Origin: Tolypeutes matacus
Lineage: Eukaryota; Chordata; Mammalia; Cingulata; Chlamyphoridae
Length of the DNA stretch: 64,000 bases
Direction: 5' to 3'
NCBI GenBank assembly: GCA_026826555.1
Contig: JAKSZT010053928.1
Location: forward strand, 3,565,733 to 3,629,732
Made by a program: the position numbers and the translations under genes. Positions 1-13,282 of the stretch are shown piece after piece. Under the pieces are notes generated by a model. It had not been told where the DNA came from. It saw only the letters and a list, made by a program, of their open reading frames with translations, and did no database searches. Positions within the stretch are counted from its first letter, which is position 1, and each line of letters begins with the position of its first letter.

Positions 1-51
1 CCATATGGGAGACAGACACCCAACCATTTGAGCCACATCCGTCCCCCTTTC
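1..51 (-). mobile_element. DAS-type SINE, truncated by window edge
   Basis: Reverse-strand head of a tRNA-derived SINE: the complement of GATGTGGCTCAAATGG (A-box-like) and the start of the body are present. The rest lies before the window. Confidence 0.8.
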
Positions 52-59
52 TTGCTTTC

Positions 60-680
60 TTTGATAGTTTTAACCACCTATATATACACATTCCTATATA
101 ATATAGTTGGGTTTTGCCTGCTTTTGAACTTAACATAAATGGAACCACACTGTATTTATTTTTCTGTGACTTGCTCTTTTTTTCTCAACATTATAATGGT
201 AAAATTCATCGATGTTGTTGCATGTATCCATTCATTTTCCCTGGTGTATAGTATTTCATTGTATCGGTATACCACAATTTTTCTCTTGTACTGGGAATTT
301 AGGTGATTTCCAGATTTAGGCATTTATGAACATTGCCGCTATGTACATTTTTGTTTATGTATCCCAATACACATAATCACATATTCTTTAGGATACTACC
401 TAGAAGTGGGATTGCTCTGTTATAGGGGGTGCATATGTTCACCTTTATTAGATAATGTGGATCATTTTTGTTAAAACAGTTTGATAGATGCTGGTTATAT
501 TAGCTGTGCTATATCCTTGCTGGTACTTGGTATTGTCAGATTTTTTTTTTGCCAATCTGGGGATTTAATTTGCAATTACTGGATTATTCTTTGAACATCT
601 TTTCATGTTTATCCTTTTAGTGTGGGCCTAGTTTCATCCATTGTGAGCCTTCTGATCAATTTTGATAAATTTTCTTGAAT
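60..680 (-). mobile_element. old L1 3'-UTR fragment
   Basis: The + strand reads as the complement of a eutherian L1 3' end: a 'placed in cell, gradual decay' series of phrases such as TGTTGTTGCATGTATC, GTATTTCATTGTAT and ACCTAGAAGTGGGATTGCT is typical of L1M 3' UTRs. Many substitutions indicate age. Confidence 0.7.
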
Positions 681-795
681 TATCTCTCTAATTTCTTCTT
701 CCATTTTCTCTAGTTTCTCTTTCTAGAACTTCTATTATTTAGATGTTGGACTTGCTGGATTTATTCTTAATTTTTTTATCTTTGGCCCTTCTTTT

Positions 796-861
796 TGGAG
801 GCACCAGGACCTTGTATGTGGGAAGCCAGTGCTCAACCACTGAGCTACACCCGTTCCCTTT
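796..861 (-). mobile_element. short DAS-I-type SINE
   Basis: Reverse-strand tRNA-only unit (about 66 bp) with the complement of the A box at its right end (GAGCTACACC). Flanked by near-identical TTTGCCCTTCTT-like repeats, an imperfect target-site duplication. Confidence 0.75.
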
Positions 862-2130
862 TTGCCCTTCTTGAAAATTTTATCTTTCATTTTTCTATTA
901 AAAATTTTTATTTCTGTTATATTCCTTTTTTTCTATTTATTTTTCTATGGATTCTATATTTGTTGCTTTTTATACATCTTAATGTTTTTTGGATAAATAC
1001 TATTCAAGAATAGTATAATAATAATAGGAAACATCCTATTTTGTTTCTTTGAGAATACTGATAGTTTTTAAAAAGTATTTTCATCTCCTTACATAGTTTG
1101 TTTCCTTTACCTTGCTTTGATTCTGTTTGTCATAGTCTTTATCTTTCATGAGAGAGCTTTTCCTCAAATGTCAGGTGATCCTTGACTGACTGCTCATATT
1201 TAATGTACTAAAAAATTGACTGGTGGGTCTGAGAGCATGGGGGAACCTTGTCAATTATAGGGTAATTTTTGACTGGGCTGTTTTATTGGAAAATTCTGAA
1301 TGTTTAAGTCTTTTCTCTTGGGCTGATCAGATTTCCTAGAGAAGAATCTTCCAATATCCTGTCAGGACAGATGTCAACCTTCTGGGAACCAGGTGGCAAA
1401 GAGAGTTGGAGGTCCTGACCTTCAATACTTAAAACTTTTACTTAATTTTCAGGATGGTACCTTTGCCTTCATCTCTGCCTGGTGTTCCACAGTTTAAAAT
1501 CTTTCTCTTTTTATGCAGAAAACAGGCCTGAAGTCTTCTGCCAGGGTGGAACATGGGGGACATTGGGGACAGGAAGGAGGATATCTAACTTCTTCTTAAG
1601 CAAACTTTCAGCTACTCCTTCTATATCAGTTCCACCTTGCAGGTGTACTGGTGCCACCAAAACCTTCGGTAGATTTAGCTTTGCAGATTGATTTGTTTCT
1701 TGGCTTTCCCCACTGCTGACTTAAGATTCCGTTTTCTTGGGTCTTGTAGGTCAATTATTCTTTCTTCTACTTTCAAACTTCCAAATTCTTATTGCTGGGT
1801 GTTTCCCCCAAGCACTTTTTGTTCATAGGGGTTTGTGTCTTTAAAAACAAATCCATGGGGAAGCGGCTGTGGCTCAATCAGTAGGGCTCCCGTTTACCAT
1901 ATGGGAGGCCCGGGGTTCGGTTCCCGGGGCCTCCTGGTGAAGGCAAGCCCGCCCGCACGGCGTGGTTAGCTGACCCAGCGAGCACAAGCAGCAAGGGGGG
2001 GATAAATGAATAAATAAATAAAATCTTTAAAAAAAAAAAAAAAAAAAAACAAATCCATGAATTGGTATTTTAGGAGTTTCATGAGGTAGAAGAGATGTTT
2101 GCTCAGGCTGCCATCTTTGAAAAGAAGTTA
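862..2130 (-). mobile_element. ancient LINE, probably L1 5' region
   Basis: The sequence around 1100-2130 resembles a widespread old repeat whose sense strand would begin near 2125 with an AAGATGGCAGCCTGAGC-like start, typical of L1 5' UTRs. A SINE at 1858-2044 interrupts it. Family assignment is tentative. Confidence 0.45.
1858..2044 (+). mobile_element. DAS-III-type SINE with 15-bp TSD
   Basis: Full-length SINE: A-box-like TGGCTCAATCAGTAGG, B-box-like GGGTTCGGTTCCCGG, a GC-rich body, an ATAAATGAATAAATAAATAA segment and a poly-A tail. A perfect target-site duplication AAAAACAAATCCATG lies at 1843-1857 and about 2045-2059. It is little diverged, so young. Confidence 0.93.
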
Positions 2131-2707
2131 TCTCATGAAATCATGTTGTTTTAAGTGAGTTACTGAACAAGGGAACAAACTAAGCTAAAATGCCTCTAAA
2201 AATAATTATTTGGTGAATTAAGGTGCACTTTTTTTTTTCATTGCCTAAAGATGATTTATTCTGCCAAGGGAATATCATGAGTCCACTAATTTTAATACTT
2301 TCTCCATTTTAGCATCCAAAATTAAGTAGCAAGATAGTGCAAAGTAGTATCCTAACAAAGTTTTAGGTGGAAAACACATTTAAAAATTGTATATAACTAT
2401 GTTCTCTCTTACTTAGCCTTCCATAGTTAATAGAATCCATCTAAATTTATTTTGTAGTATCTGATTGGCTGCCTTATATTCTTGTCTCTGTTTTAACTTT
2501 CTGTCCAAGGATATGTTTATTATTAGATGAGTTTATGAGATATTTGTATTTCACATTTAGATTGGCTTCAGGCTCTGGTAAACAACATATAAATATATAT
2601 TTATGATAAATAAAAATGTTTTTTTGTATAGTGGTTGCTGGAAGTACTTCTAACATTTTATTGTTAGCTTAGCTAAGTTTGTGCTGTGTATATTTTGTCT
2701 TCTATTC

Positions 2708-2738
<31 letters not shown>

Positions 2739-2905
2739 ATTTATTTATTTATTCATTTATCCCCCCCTTGCTGCTTGTGCTCGCTGGGTCAGCCAACCAC
2801 GCCGTGCGGGCGGGCTTTGCCTTCACCAGGAGGCCCCGGGAACCGAACCCAGGGCCTCCCATATGGTAAACGGGAGCCCCACTGATTGAGCCACAGCCGC
2901 TTCCC
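2708..2905 (-). mobile_element. DAS-III-type SINE with TSD
   Basis: Reverse copy of the same SINE: poly-T at left, body, then the complement of TGGCTCAATCAGT at right. The target site TCTTCTATTC is duplicated at 2698-2707 and 2906-2915. Confidence 0.93.
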
Positions 2906-5039
2906 TCTTCTATTCTTTTTTCTGTTTAACAGAAAACAATGTAGCTTGGAACTTCCTTTGAAGAGATACTTCCAATACTTTGGCCTTTGAGTTAAAAGAA
3001 AAAAAAAGTAAAGGAAAATTCCAAAGGCTATTCTTTATATATATTTACATCATTTTGTGCTTCTAGACTGATTTTTTTATGAGTACAATTCACTTGCTAA
3101 AAAATAGAAAGGACGGTGTTAAAGGTTTTGTTCACTTTTTAAAGCTAGATGTTAGAACTGTATGTTTTAAATTCATCTGAATGCAGTTGGGACAGCATTA
3201 AACAGCTTTTTAGAATGTGAAAACCAAAACCTGGAATCACTGGAGGAATAGACATTCTTTCTAGAAAGTGGTAATTTATATATAACAGGAGCAGTTCAAA
3301 GCAGGTTACCCTACTTTTTTTTTTTCCTATTTGTTAACTGCAGTACCACTTAGGAGGAAATGAATTTTCATCTTGTTGAACTCTGAGAGTTGGGACTATA
3401 CAGTTTCAACCATGTTTACCAAGGAAAGAGTAGCTATTTAAAAGCAAAGGCAGAGAAAAATAATAAATGGGAAAAAAATGAAAAGATAATTCTATAAAAA
3501 TGGAGGAAATGTTTTTTCTTTAATAAGTTTTACAAATCAGTACAACTAAAGTCTAGAGTTCAGTAGTGGTCACTAGATCCATTTAATGTTATATCCTGCT
3601 TTAATTATTAATATATTTACTTAAGTTTCTCCTTTGAATTTAGAGAGATAGCTCCCAGAGCACAGTGGGAGGACTCCCCCTGCTTGCCTCCATCTCTTCC
3701 CCTCTTTGCACTCTATTGTACCTCCCACTCTGTAAAACCAAGAAGTAGAAACTTAATATGGGGCATTCAAAAGAAAAATTCACAAAGAGCTCCCCTTGCC
3801 TTTTATTTTGACTGTAAAATAAACTAGTGTCTTCAGGACCTGAAGACAGTACTGATTTCCAAATGTACATACATATGCTGCTCCCCCACTTTCACTTTCC
3901 TCTCACTGGGGCTCTTTGAACTCAGCTATTCAAATTCTGGGAGTGACAACTACCCCTCTGGTGGAAGCAATAGACCAACCTAGTTTAGGGGAAGCAGCAC
4001 GGGGCTGACCTATTGGACACATCTCTTCCTTGGCCCCCTAGTCCTCCTAAGCTCACTGCTGCCTACATTCTTGAGCCCATGCTCTAGACCAGAGCTGGCT
4101 GGCTTGGAAGCTGTAAGAGATGATTCAGACCTGTGTTCTGCAGGTCTTAGCAGGGCTGGGCATGGGAACACCGAGGGCCTCTCTCAACCCCTGGGCTCCT
4201 TCTGCCTGATGGAGAGGCAGAAGGCCTAGCTGGAGTCCCTGTTCTTTTGTGGACCAAACTGGGTCCTACAAGATGTCCACGACTCTGAAAATGGACGCAC
4301 CAGGAAATTAAATGGTTTGCTTTGGTTGGCCTAACCACAAGGGAGTGCTTGGGAGCTCCAAAAAGCCCAGCACAGAGCGACTGCCCTCAGCCTGGTAACC
4401 TGGTTTCAAGGCTGGACAGGAAGTTTGCAGGCAGCAAGATGCTGGCTTCTGCCCCTCCCATCCCATTCCATCCCATCCCACACCCGGCAGCCTTCACACT
4501 TGCCCCTTCCTTGGGGTCTCAGGGGCCAAAGACCTAGTTCCTCTTCTCTGCCTCACCCCACCATCACACTGGTTAAGACAAGGTTTAGATCCTGGCTTCA
4601 CTGTATCTCTGGCGGGAGTTAGCTTACTGACTAATAGTTCAGTAAGTCAACACTGCCCAAGGGCAGTGCTGGCCTATATGTAAAACCCTCTCTTCTGGAA
4701 GCTCCAGGCCATTCTCTAGTCCACAGCTTCAGCAAGGAAAGGGAATGTGGCACATTGACCCTATGAAAACAGCCCTACCAATTGTTGATGCACATATTTG
4801 TGTCTATGTTTCTGTGATGAATACTTACTCTGGCCTTATAGCCTTGTCTCTTACTGAATTTAAATATATATCAGTTTTATATTTAAATTATATAGTACAG
4901 AGATGTTCCCTTATAGGCAATGTTATCAGTTACTGATTCTATTCTCTCAATGCATATTTAATATTTTCTCTGATTTTTCTTTATTGTTTTAGATAACTCA
5001 TTCTCTCATTAGCCTAGGTTGACAGAGAAGAAAGAAAGG

Positions 5040-5270
5040 GAACTATCATTCACTGAGCCTACTATATACTTAGCTTTGATTTAAGTCATCTGGTTTCATC
5101 TACACAGTCATTTGGGGTAGGTGGCGTTACTTCTGTTTTCTAGATGCAGAATTTGAAGAATGATTTTCCCAGTCACTCAGCTTGGAAGTAGCAGATCCAG
5201 GATTTGAACTCAGATCTCTTTGATGCCAAAGCATAAGGTTTTTCTCTTAAACACATAGAACCCACACTTG
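5040..5270 (-). mobile_element. MIR SINE fragment
   Basis: Diverged complement of MIR, recognised by the order of the 3' end (TCATTCACTGAGCCTACTAT), the core and CAGGATTTGAACTCAGA. Confidence 0.7.
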
Positions 5271-6853
5271 CTACATGTAGGTTTACCACTACTGGTCAAA
5301 CCTTACTTCAGGACTGCAAGGGTGCTTTTGCACTTGGATATAAACAGCAACTCTGGGATCTTACGTAAGCTTTTATGTGTAAGTGCTAAGATCTTAGTAG
5401 TGAGTTTCTTGGTTTTCGTAGTATAAGGGAGATATTGGATTTACTTGGTTCAATGAATCACTTTATAGAAATCTAATTTTTATATATCAAAACAAGATTA
5501 TACATATTTTTATAATCATTTTTTAAGATTCAATCTAAAGGTGAACTTTTTAAGATCCAGCATTTCATGTTGCCCTTGTATTTGATGTGTTTTTATATTT
5601 GTATGTTTTACAGTCTCGTTGGGGTTACCAAAGGAATAAGGGCTTTATTATGAACGTCCTGATATCTAAGAGTGGCTGGCTGGCTTGTTAAATGTTTATT
5701 GAATAAATGACAATCTGTAAACCATAAACGTTTATAAGGATTCTTTATTTGGCCTTAGATTTGGCATCTCCCTTTTATGGCTCTACTTACATAGAATATA
5801 CACATTCATTCCCCACCTTGCTCAAAGATTTTCTGTCCCCTTTCTCTGCTTTTAATTCCACAAAGCACAACCACATGCCTTTCAGATCGAGGAAGAGGAA
5901 AAATCTCTGGTAGTCTGTACTATGATGCCATTCTTTATGTAAAATAGAGTATGCTTCAGAATAGGTAAGGAAAACCTGCAGTTTTAATGCATTTTTCTAA
6001 AAAATATCAATCATAATTCCAAGATGGAAATTCATTCTCTTGTCCCTTGAGGTGAAGTTTTTTGTTTGCTTGTTTGATTTTTACACCTCTACATGCTTAT
6101 TAGAAGACTACTGAGCATACATGGAAAATTCATCATCCGTTAAGTACATATAAAGCACAAATATTTGAAAAAAAGGGAATAAACAGATTCATTAAATTGT
6201 GCTATGAGTAAATCATTGTCCAAATAGAAAATTTATGTAATAAAGCCAGAAAAATAGTTGTAAAATATAGTTTAAACTAATTCACATTCACATTTGAACA
6301 TCAACACATACAACAACGTGTCCCAGAATATGAATTAAATCATTGACCCTGAGGTTAAGTGTTAATCCATACCTATTATAAATTATTTTAGTTACTTGAT
6401 CAGTTCCCTTAAGACCTGAAGTTTGGTACAACTAGAGGGCAACAGCTGAAGTACAGGCTGAGAAAGAATGGGAAATCATGGATAAGATCTCTTGAAGTCA
6501 CTTAGTTGAGAAAGAAAGAAGGACAAACTTGCTTAATCTTTTTTGCCCAGGACCCTAGAGATAGCCAGGATATCTGCTCCTTGGATAGATTAAGAATAGT
6601 TCCATTGTAACTTGCTAGGAGGTCTGACCCTACGCTTCTGCCCTTTCAAACCATTCCCAAGCCAGGTGATGCCAGTTTGGCCATCTTCCCTTAACACCTT
6701 CATGCTTCTCAGATTTCAGAAGTCAATTGAGTGACAAATGCCTAACACCATTGCTTGGATAGTTTTTAAGTGTCATACCCACCGTGGAAAGGCCCATTAT
6801 AAAATCATAAGCCCAGGCAGGAGTAAAATAGTTTAATCCCCCCTTGTAATGCC

Positions 6854-6877
6854 AATGAATGAATGAATGAATGAATG
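6854..6877 (+). repeat. (GAAT)n microsatellite
   Basis: About six uninterrupted GAAT units. Confidence 0.9.
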
Positions 6878-8546
6878 GACTTAATGATAAACAGTGGTAT
6901 GTTTCTGTATTGTTGTCATAACCTTATAAAAATCATAAAGTTGCTTTCCATGTTTATTTGTAGATAACAGAAAATATATGTTAGTAAAACAGAATGTAAT
7001 ACAAACATATTAAACCAAAAAATAATTTTTGTATTTATCTTGGGTATAGAAATTTTACCTTCCTAATGTTTTAAACCTACATTATAATGGGACTTTATGT
7101 GGGAGAAATATGTTTTTAAACATTAAATGACAATGGATAATGGAATGGTGGAATTAAATGGATAATTCACTTGAGTATAAATCAAAATTTGATTGCTTTT
7201 AAAGAACCAAAAGGTCGATAAATTTTATTTTAAAAGAAGCACCAGCCTGCATAGTTTGTTAGGCTCTAGATTAAATATTAAACTCTAATTAGAACCACAG
7301 AAGCAGATATCTCAAGGTATTATAAAAAATATTTTGTTTCCTTTTTTAAGAATATATTTAGAAAGGAAATTTTAAGGACGTTTCTGACTCCCATCCTTTT
7401 GGATTATAACCTATACCAGGATAATATTGGTTTATAACAAGTTTGCAATCCTATTTAAAACACTTTTTAAAAAAGCTGTTATTTTCGTATTTTTATTCAT
7501 TTCTGTTCTGTGTATTTTTAACATGTGGTAAATGTACTTCCTAAGAACGAAATTGACACTATCCTTTCAGAGTTCAGTGTTTAATTAGGCTCATGTGGAG
7601 CTACTTTCAGAAGAACGTGACACTGACACTGGAAGCCTTTGGTGTCTTTTTGGCATCAATTTTCATTGAATTCGCTGTCCTCTTTTGCCTGTACCTTCTT
7701 GCAAAGACACTGATGCTCTAGTCATGCCTACGTGGGTCCATTTCTGAGTTTTGCTGCAGAAAGCAAAATACTGAAATTATCATAAAAGTAGTAAACCACT
7801 CTTCCCTCTAATTTTTACAGCATCATGTCACAAAAACAGGCCCCAAACCTGAGGACAGAATTTCTAGAGTCTGATAGTTTGTGGCTTATATGTCCTGTAT
7901 TTTGCAAACATTTTTGCCCAGACTGAACAAGCAGACACAGAAGAATGATTGTGTAAAAGGAGAGAGCAGGCCTTTGACCCATGCTGAGAAATAGCAAAAG
8001 TGTGTTCTGTGCCATCCTGCCTGGCATAGCTCAGGTTCTGGAATTAGTTCTATTTATATGATCACTGGCATCACACTCAGTTCAGCCCTAAACAGGGCTT
8101 TCCTATTAAAAGACATGAATGCTGAGGTCTCAAGTACATTGATTATCTTTATTGATCAACCTGAAGAGAAAGTGGTAATATGGAAATTTCACATATTATG
8201 GAGTTGACCTTTTAAATATAGAATGTGTTCTAATAGGTTATGGGGTTTATTTTTCCCCCATTTTTTTTTTCCTACAGGAACGATGAAGTGGCTTCAAAAG
8301 ATAAATAAGAACAATTTTTTCCTTCTATGGTAGACATACTTTTGGCTAGTTATCCCTAGTTGTTGATGGTTTATTTTTTGTGTTCAAAAGTTTAACTTTT
8401 ATATTTTCCAAATGATTCAGAGATTAGCCACAGCTTATGTAAACAAAGAAGACACACACACAAACCAATAGTTTTTAATTTTTTTTTTTTTTCAGAAAGA
8501 ATTCACTTGCTTACTTTTCTTTAAAACATTTTTCCCATTTCATTGA

Positions 8547-8936
<390 letters not shown>

Positions 8937-9670
8937 TGAAGAAGATGTGTATTTTTCTAATGTCTAGTTGCTATGGTGCTAAGCTTTGCATATATCTAAT
9001 TCTTCTTCAGTTAAAATATGTCAGGTATTTTTCATATTACAGACTATTTCCTATTTTATCAGCGTCATAGTTTTTAAAATTTGTCAGAAAAAATGGCTCG
9101 TAGTAAAAAACTTCAGGGATTTTGGTCAGAAGCATAACTTATAGTCAAGAAAAGACAAAGACAGCCACTACTATAGAACTTGAAGGGATCGCATTATCTA
9201 TCAAAATTGCTTTTTTGTTTCCCTTAAAGATAATTTACTTTATAAATAGTTCTGTTCTTTAGCAAAATACTATGTATTTTTTAAAAAATACAGCTTTTGT
9301 ACTATTTGGGAAATTAGTCAGTCTTGAGTAGGAGAATTTATCTCTGCATGGACTGTTGAAAAGTAATTGAACTAGGAAGATTTACTTTATTTTAATTATA
9401 AAAGACAATTTTAAAATTTCAGTTGTCATGTTTTAATTGTGATATATTTCAGGTTGACATCAGAAATTTTCATTCCTTGGCATTAAGATTATTTTACTTT
9501 AAAATTTGTTCCCAGACTCCCCCACTCCCACGAAAGAGAGAGAGAATTTCCTGATGTTTCATATTGTGTGGTATTTAGGGGGGATGTGGGGATTTATGTG
9601 TTCTAACTGGAACTGCATTAATTCATTCTTATAGTTTCAAGAATCTTCAGTTACTAAGTTTTAAGAATGC

Positions 9671-9893
9671 AATGTTGTATAGTGGTTTTGCACTTGGATT
9701 CTGTCACCAAATACATGTGTGTCCAAGTTCTGCCATTTTACTAGCCGAACAAACTTGGGCAAGTTACTTAATTTCTCTGTGCTTTGATGCCCTTATTTGT
9801 AAAATGGTACTAATAATCGAGCTGGGAGAATTAGATGGTATATTGCGTATAAAACACTCAAACAGTGCTTGTCATATAGTAAGTACTCAATGT
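9671..9893 (+). mobile_element. MIR SINE
   Basis: Nearly full-length MIR, with TATAGTGGTTTTGCACTTGG, CTTGGGCAAGTTACTTAATT, TTTGTAAAATGG and TAGTAAGTACTCAATG in order. Confidence 0.85.
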
Positions 9894-10837
9894 GAGTTTG
9901 GTGGTAATGTTTTTCTAACAGCCACATTACCTCAAAGCATCATCCTAAAATACTTCCGGTCATCTCAGAGTATTTAGGTATGAAACGGTAATTTGGCACA
10001 TACATAGTCCAGCCCAAATTTTAGTTTCAGGCAGATCTCACTTAGATTGACATTTTGTGGCTCCAGAGAAGCCAACATTTTAAATTATAGACTGCAGGAA
10101 ATTTATAAGAAAATTGTTTTTCATATACTCATATTTGTAAGAGGCACAAATCCTTTCTGGAAGTAGCCAGAATTTAAAATCCTAAATACATGCTGTATTT
10201 AATATTGTTCTTTTCACTATCTAGTTCCCATTTTCTTGTCGTCAGTTGATTTTTCATTCATGGCATTTTTCAGTAAAGCGTGTATTTAAATATCTAACAC
10301 TGACATTACATTTTATTCAGATTAGAATATTCTAAGTTAGCATTTGTAAAATATTTATAAATATGTGCATATGAATCTTTCAAAGTTGATCAATCTAATA
10401 ACCTTTGTTAATGTGTTCTATATGTAGTTTTCAACATCAGGGAGAATTGAGCTAAAGACATTTAGCTATTTGACATTGATTGGGCTAGTCATTAAATTTC
10501 AAGGGGCCATGATTATCCCCTCCCCCAGAAAGTGGAGATAATATTCACAGAGGCAGGAGACTGAGTTAGATAATGGCATAAGGACGCCTTAGCTCTAGAA
10601 TACATGATTCCCTGTGCATTCTGGCAACATTACATTTTGCATTATCTCAATTCTCTTGTGCTAATGGCCAGCAATTGCTACTTAACAGTGAAATAGCTGG
10701 CACTGGGAAGTATCTCCCTCCAGCAGTACATATATAAGAATCATCTTCAAAATTACTCTTTGCTTTAAACTGCATGCATCTTAAATCTAGCTGGCTTAAA
10801 ATCTACTCATTCAAAAATAGATTTATTTTATTTACAG

Positions 10838-10915
10838 GTGTCATCCAACAGGACAGGGATGATGACCTGTTCAACAACTTGAAACATTGATTCCCTGTCA
10901 CAGTGGATGACATTT
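10838..10915 (+). other. possible cassette exon with in-frame stop (unproven)
   Basis: 78 bp flanked by a good acceptor (TTTATTTTATTTACAG ending 10837) and a strong donor (GTAAGTAAA from 10916). Read in phase 0, as it would be if inserted after the SH2 exon, it gives 14 codons and then TGA at 10880. Inclusion would truncate alpha2 after SH2 and probably trigger decay. No transcript evidence is available to me; it could simply be a pseudo-exon. Confidence 0.3.
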
Positions 10916-11067
10916 GTAAGTAAAGATAATCATATTTAATTGATTTCAAATACCTATTATACAAGTGTGGTTTAATAAATATTTTACTGGATCCTAAATA
11001 GCTAGAAACTCCTCTTCTCCAGGACAGCTTTTACCTCAGAGGCAGAAAGTGTTGGCTTTACAGGAAT

Positions 11068-11241
11068 TAGGATGCTGTTGTGGAAAGGACACTAGTATTG
11101 GAATTAAGAGCTAGGTTCTAGTTCTAGTACAGGAATTTACTTAATGTGTTTTCTTGGGCAAACTGCATCACGTCTCTAAGACTGCATTTTTCTGCCTTTA
11201 ACATGAGGGCTTTGGGCTAGATGTTCTCCAAGATTCAGTTC
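11068..11241 (+). mobile_element. MIR SINE
   Basis: Diverged MIR with CTTGGGCAAACTGCATCA and the following CTCTAAGACTGCATTTTTC segment. Confidence 0.65.
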
Positions 11242-13126
11242 TTATAGTCTGTGATCCTTCGAGAATCATAAACCTAGAGAGACATTTAATCATGAACTTG
11301 CTGTATGTTGAGAAGCCAGACTCCCTTCTTTCCTAAAAAGGCTTACCTTTGGCAGTTCCGACTGGCCAAGAGCCCAACTTTTATTAGTTACTTCTTTTTA
11401 TTTATCTTGGAACTGTATTTGGATCATTTCTTTTTTCCAAGTAGTGAATATATGTTTACTTTGAGAGATAATGGAGCAGTGGCTAAATGCAACAGTTTTT
11501 ATGATAATTTTACACTGATTAAAAATGTGATTTTAAATACCCTAAAACCATGCTTTAGAATATATCCCATATAACTGTTAATAATATAAACCCTCAAATA
11601 AATCTATAACTTGCAGTTCAGAAATGTTACTTACTGTGAGCAAGAACTCTGAATCTGGCTAGAATCTCTTTTACTTCTGGATTGATTAGTTTAACCTCCA
11701 AACCTATCTCACATGTAAGGATGACCTGTGCCTCTGTGTGTGTATGTATTTTTCTTCCCCGGAAGTTTGAAATGAATGCAATGATTGAGAAATTGTTGAA
11801 GTCAGATTCCTCTGGGTTCTTGGCTATGTTACATAAAAGAATTTAAGTACATGCCAGTTGAGTTAGGCCAGTGGTTTATTGAGGAAAATGGGAGAAGAGA
11901 ACAGAAACGGGAGAAAATAACAGATGATGCATCCCCAGGTTTAAGTGTGTTGCTCCAGGCAGAGAGAAAGATTTGGCTTGTATGGTTACCTTTTTAGCTA
12001 TTAATTATTCCTCCCCTTGCTAATATTTGGGGGAGGGGGACCCAGCTGTTTACTGTTCTGATTGATTACTCCAGTTGGGGGTGGGGGCAATAATGAGGCC
12101 CCTTGAGGATATTTGGGGCTTTCCCTTGACCCCGTACGAAATGTCATTCCAAATGAGGTTCTCATGGCCAGGTTCTCTCCAGCTTCTTCCAGCAGCCTTC
12201 TTGGTCCCTCAGGTTTGCAGGCATGAACCCGTGTTTCGTGGTCGTGTTTTTCTGTTGGGTCTTAGACTCATCTTCCCTTTTCTTAAACTAGCCTGCCACA
12301 TTGTCGTTAATTTGCTTTTAAGGAACTGCTTTTACATTTAAATTCCATTTTATAAGAACTTCTTTGAGGATCACCAGATTTCATATGTATTAAAAAGCCT
12401 TGTGAAATTTGAAGTTGAAATGTAATTGGAGCCCTGCCAAGAACTGCCATGACTACCAGAATTCTTTAGATACCTCCATAAAATAATAGGAGTCTTTGTC
12501 CCTAGACTAGCAGAAGGGGCATGGACAGTCTGGCCTCCTAATTGGCCTAGTCTCCCACAAAGCAGCTATTTTAAATGGTTATTTTTTCTTGTTTAAAAAA
12601 ATATATAGCACATTATCTGTATTTGCATAATCTTAATGTAGAAATTGGTGGGAAGTCCATACGTAATCATGAATAAAAGTTAAAATACTGGTGGAACTGG
12701 TGGCATGAAGCAATTCGCAGAAAAATGTGTTGATTTCTTCATATAGTACCTTGAAGGCCTTTTGGTCCTTTTTTCCCTCATTCCTCATTCCTTCCTAAGC
12801 TGTGCTCCTCCTCTTGTTCTTCTCTTTCCTGGCCCTGCCTTTATCCACCTCCTTACCCCTATCTCCCCCAGTCAAATTTACATGCCCAATTTACATATCC
12901 ACTATAGCTTGTTTGAGATTAGGATCAGTTGTCTCGGGGGTGAACAGACCCTTAGAGAACTACCAAATATGCACAAGATCACTGATTTGCATTAAAAAGC
13001 CAATTTAGTAATTTATGAAGAGGTTTACATACAGAACATGTAGTAGTGGATATATCCTCTGTAAACATTCTCTTTAAGAAATCAAGTAAAGTTTAAAAAT
13101 AAAAGTCTGCATGGTTAGCATGTATT

Positions 13127-13282
13127 AGTCTGTGTGGTCTTGAGCATACCCATTTCCTTTCTGGGTCCCAGTATACTCATCTGTAAAATAAGGGTTATGG
13201 ATGCCATTGCACTGATCGTTTTGAGGACTAATGAGATTATATAATAAGGCCTTCCTTGTAAAAGTAAAGTGCTACATGAAGC
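13127..13282 (+). mobile_element. MIR SINE fragment
   Basis: Contains GTGGTCTTGAGCATACC, TCATCTGTAAAATAAGGG and the 3' core in MIR order. Confidence 0.7.
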
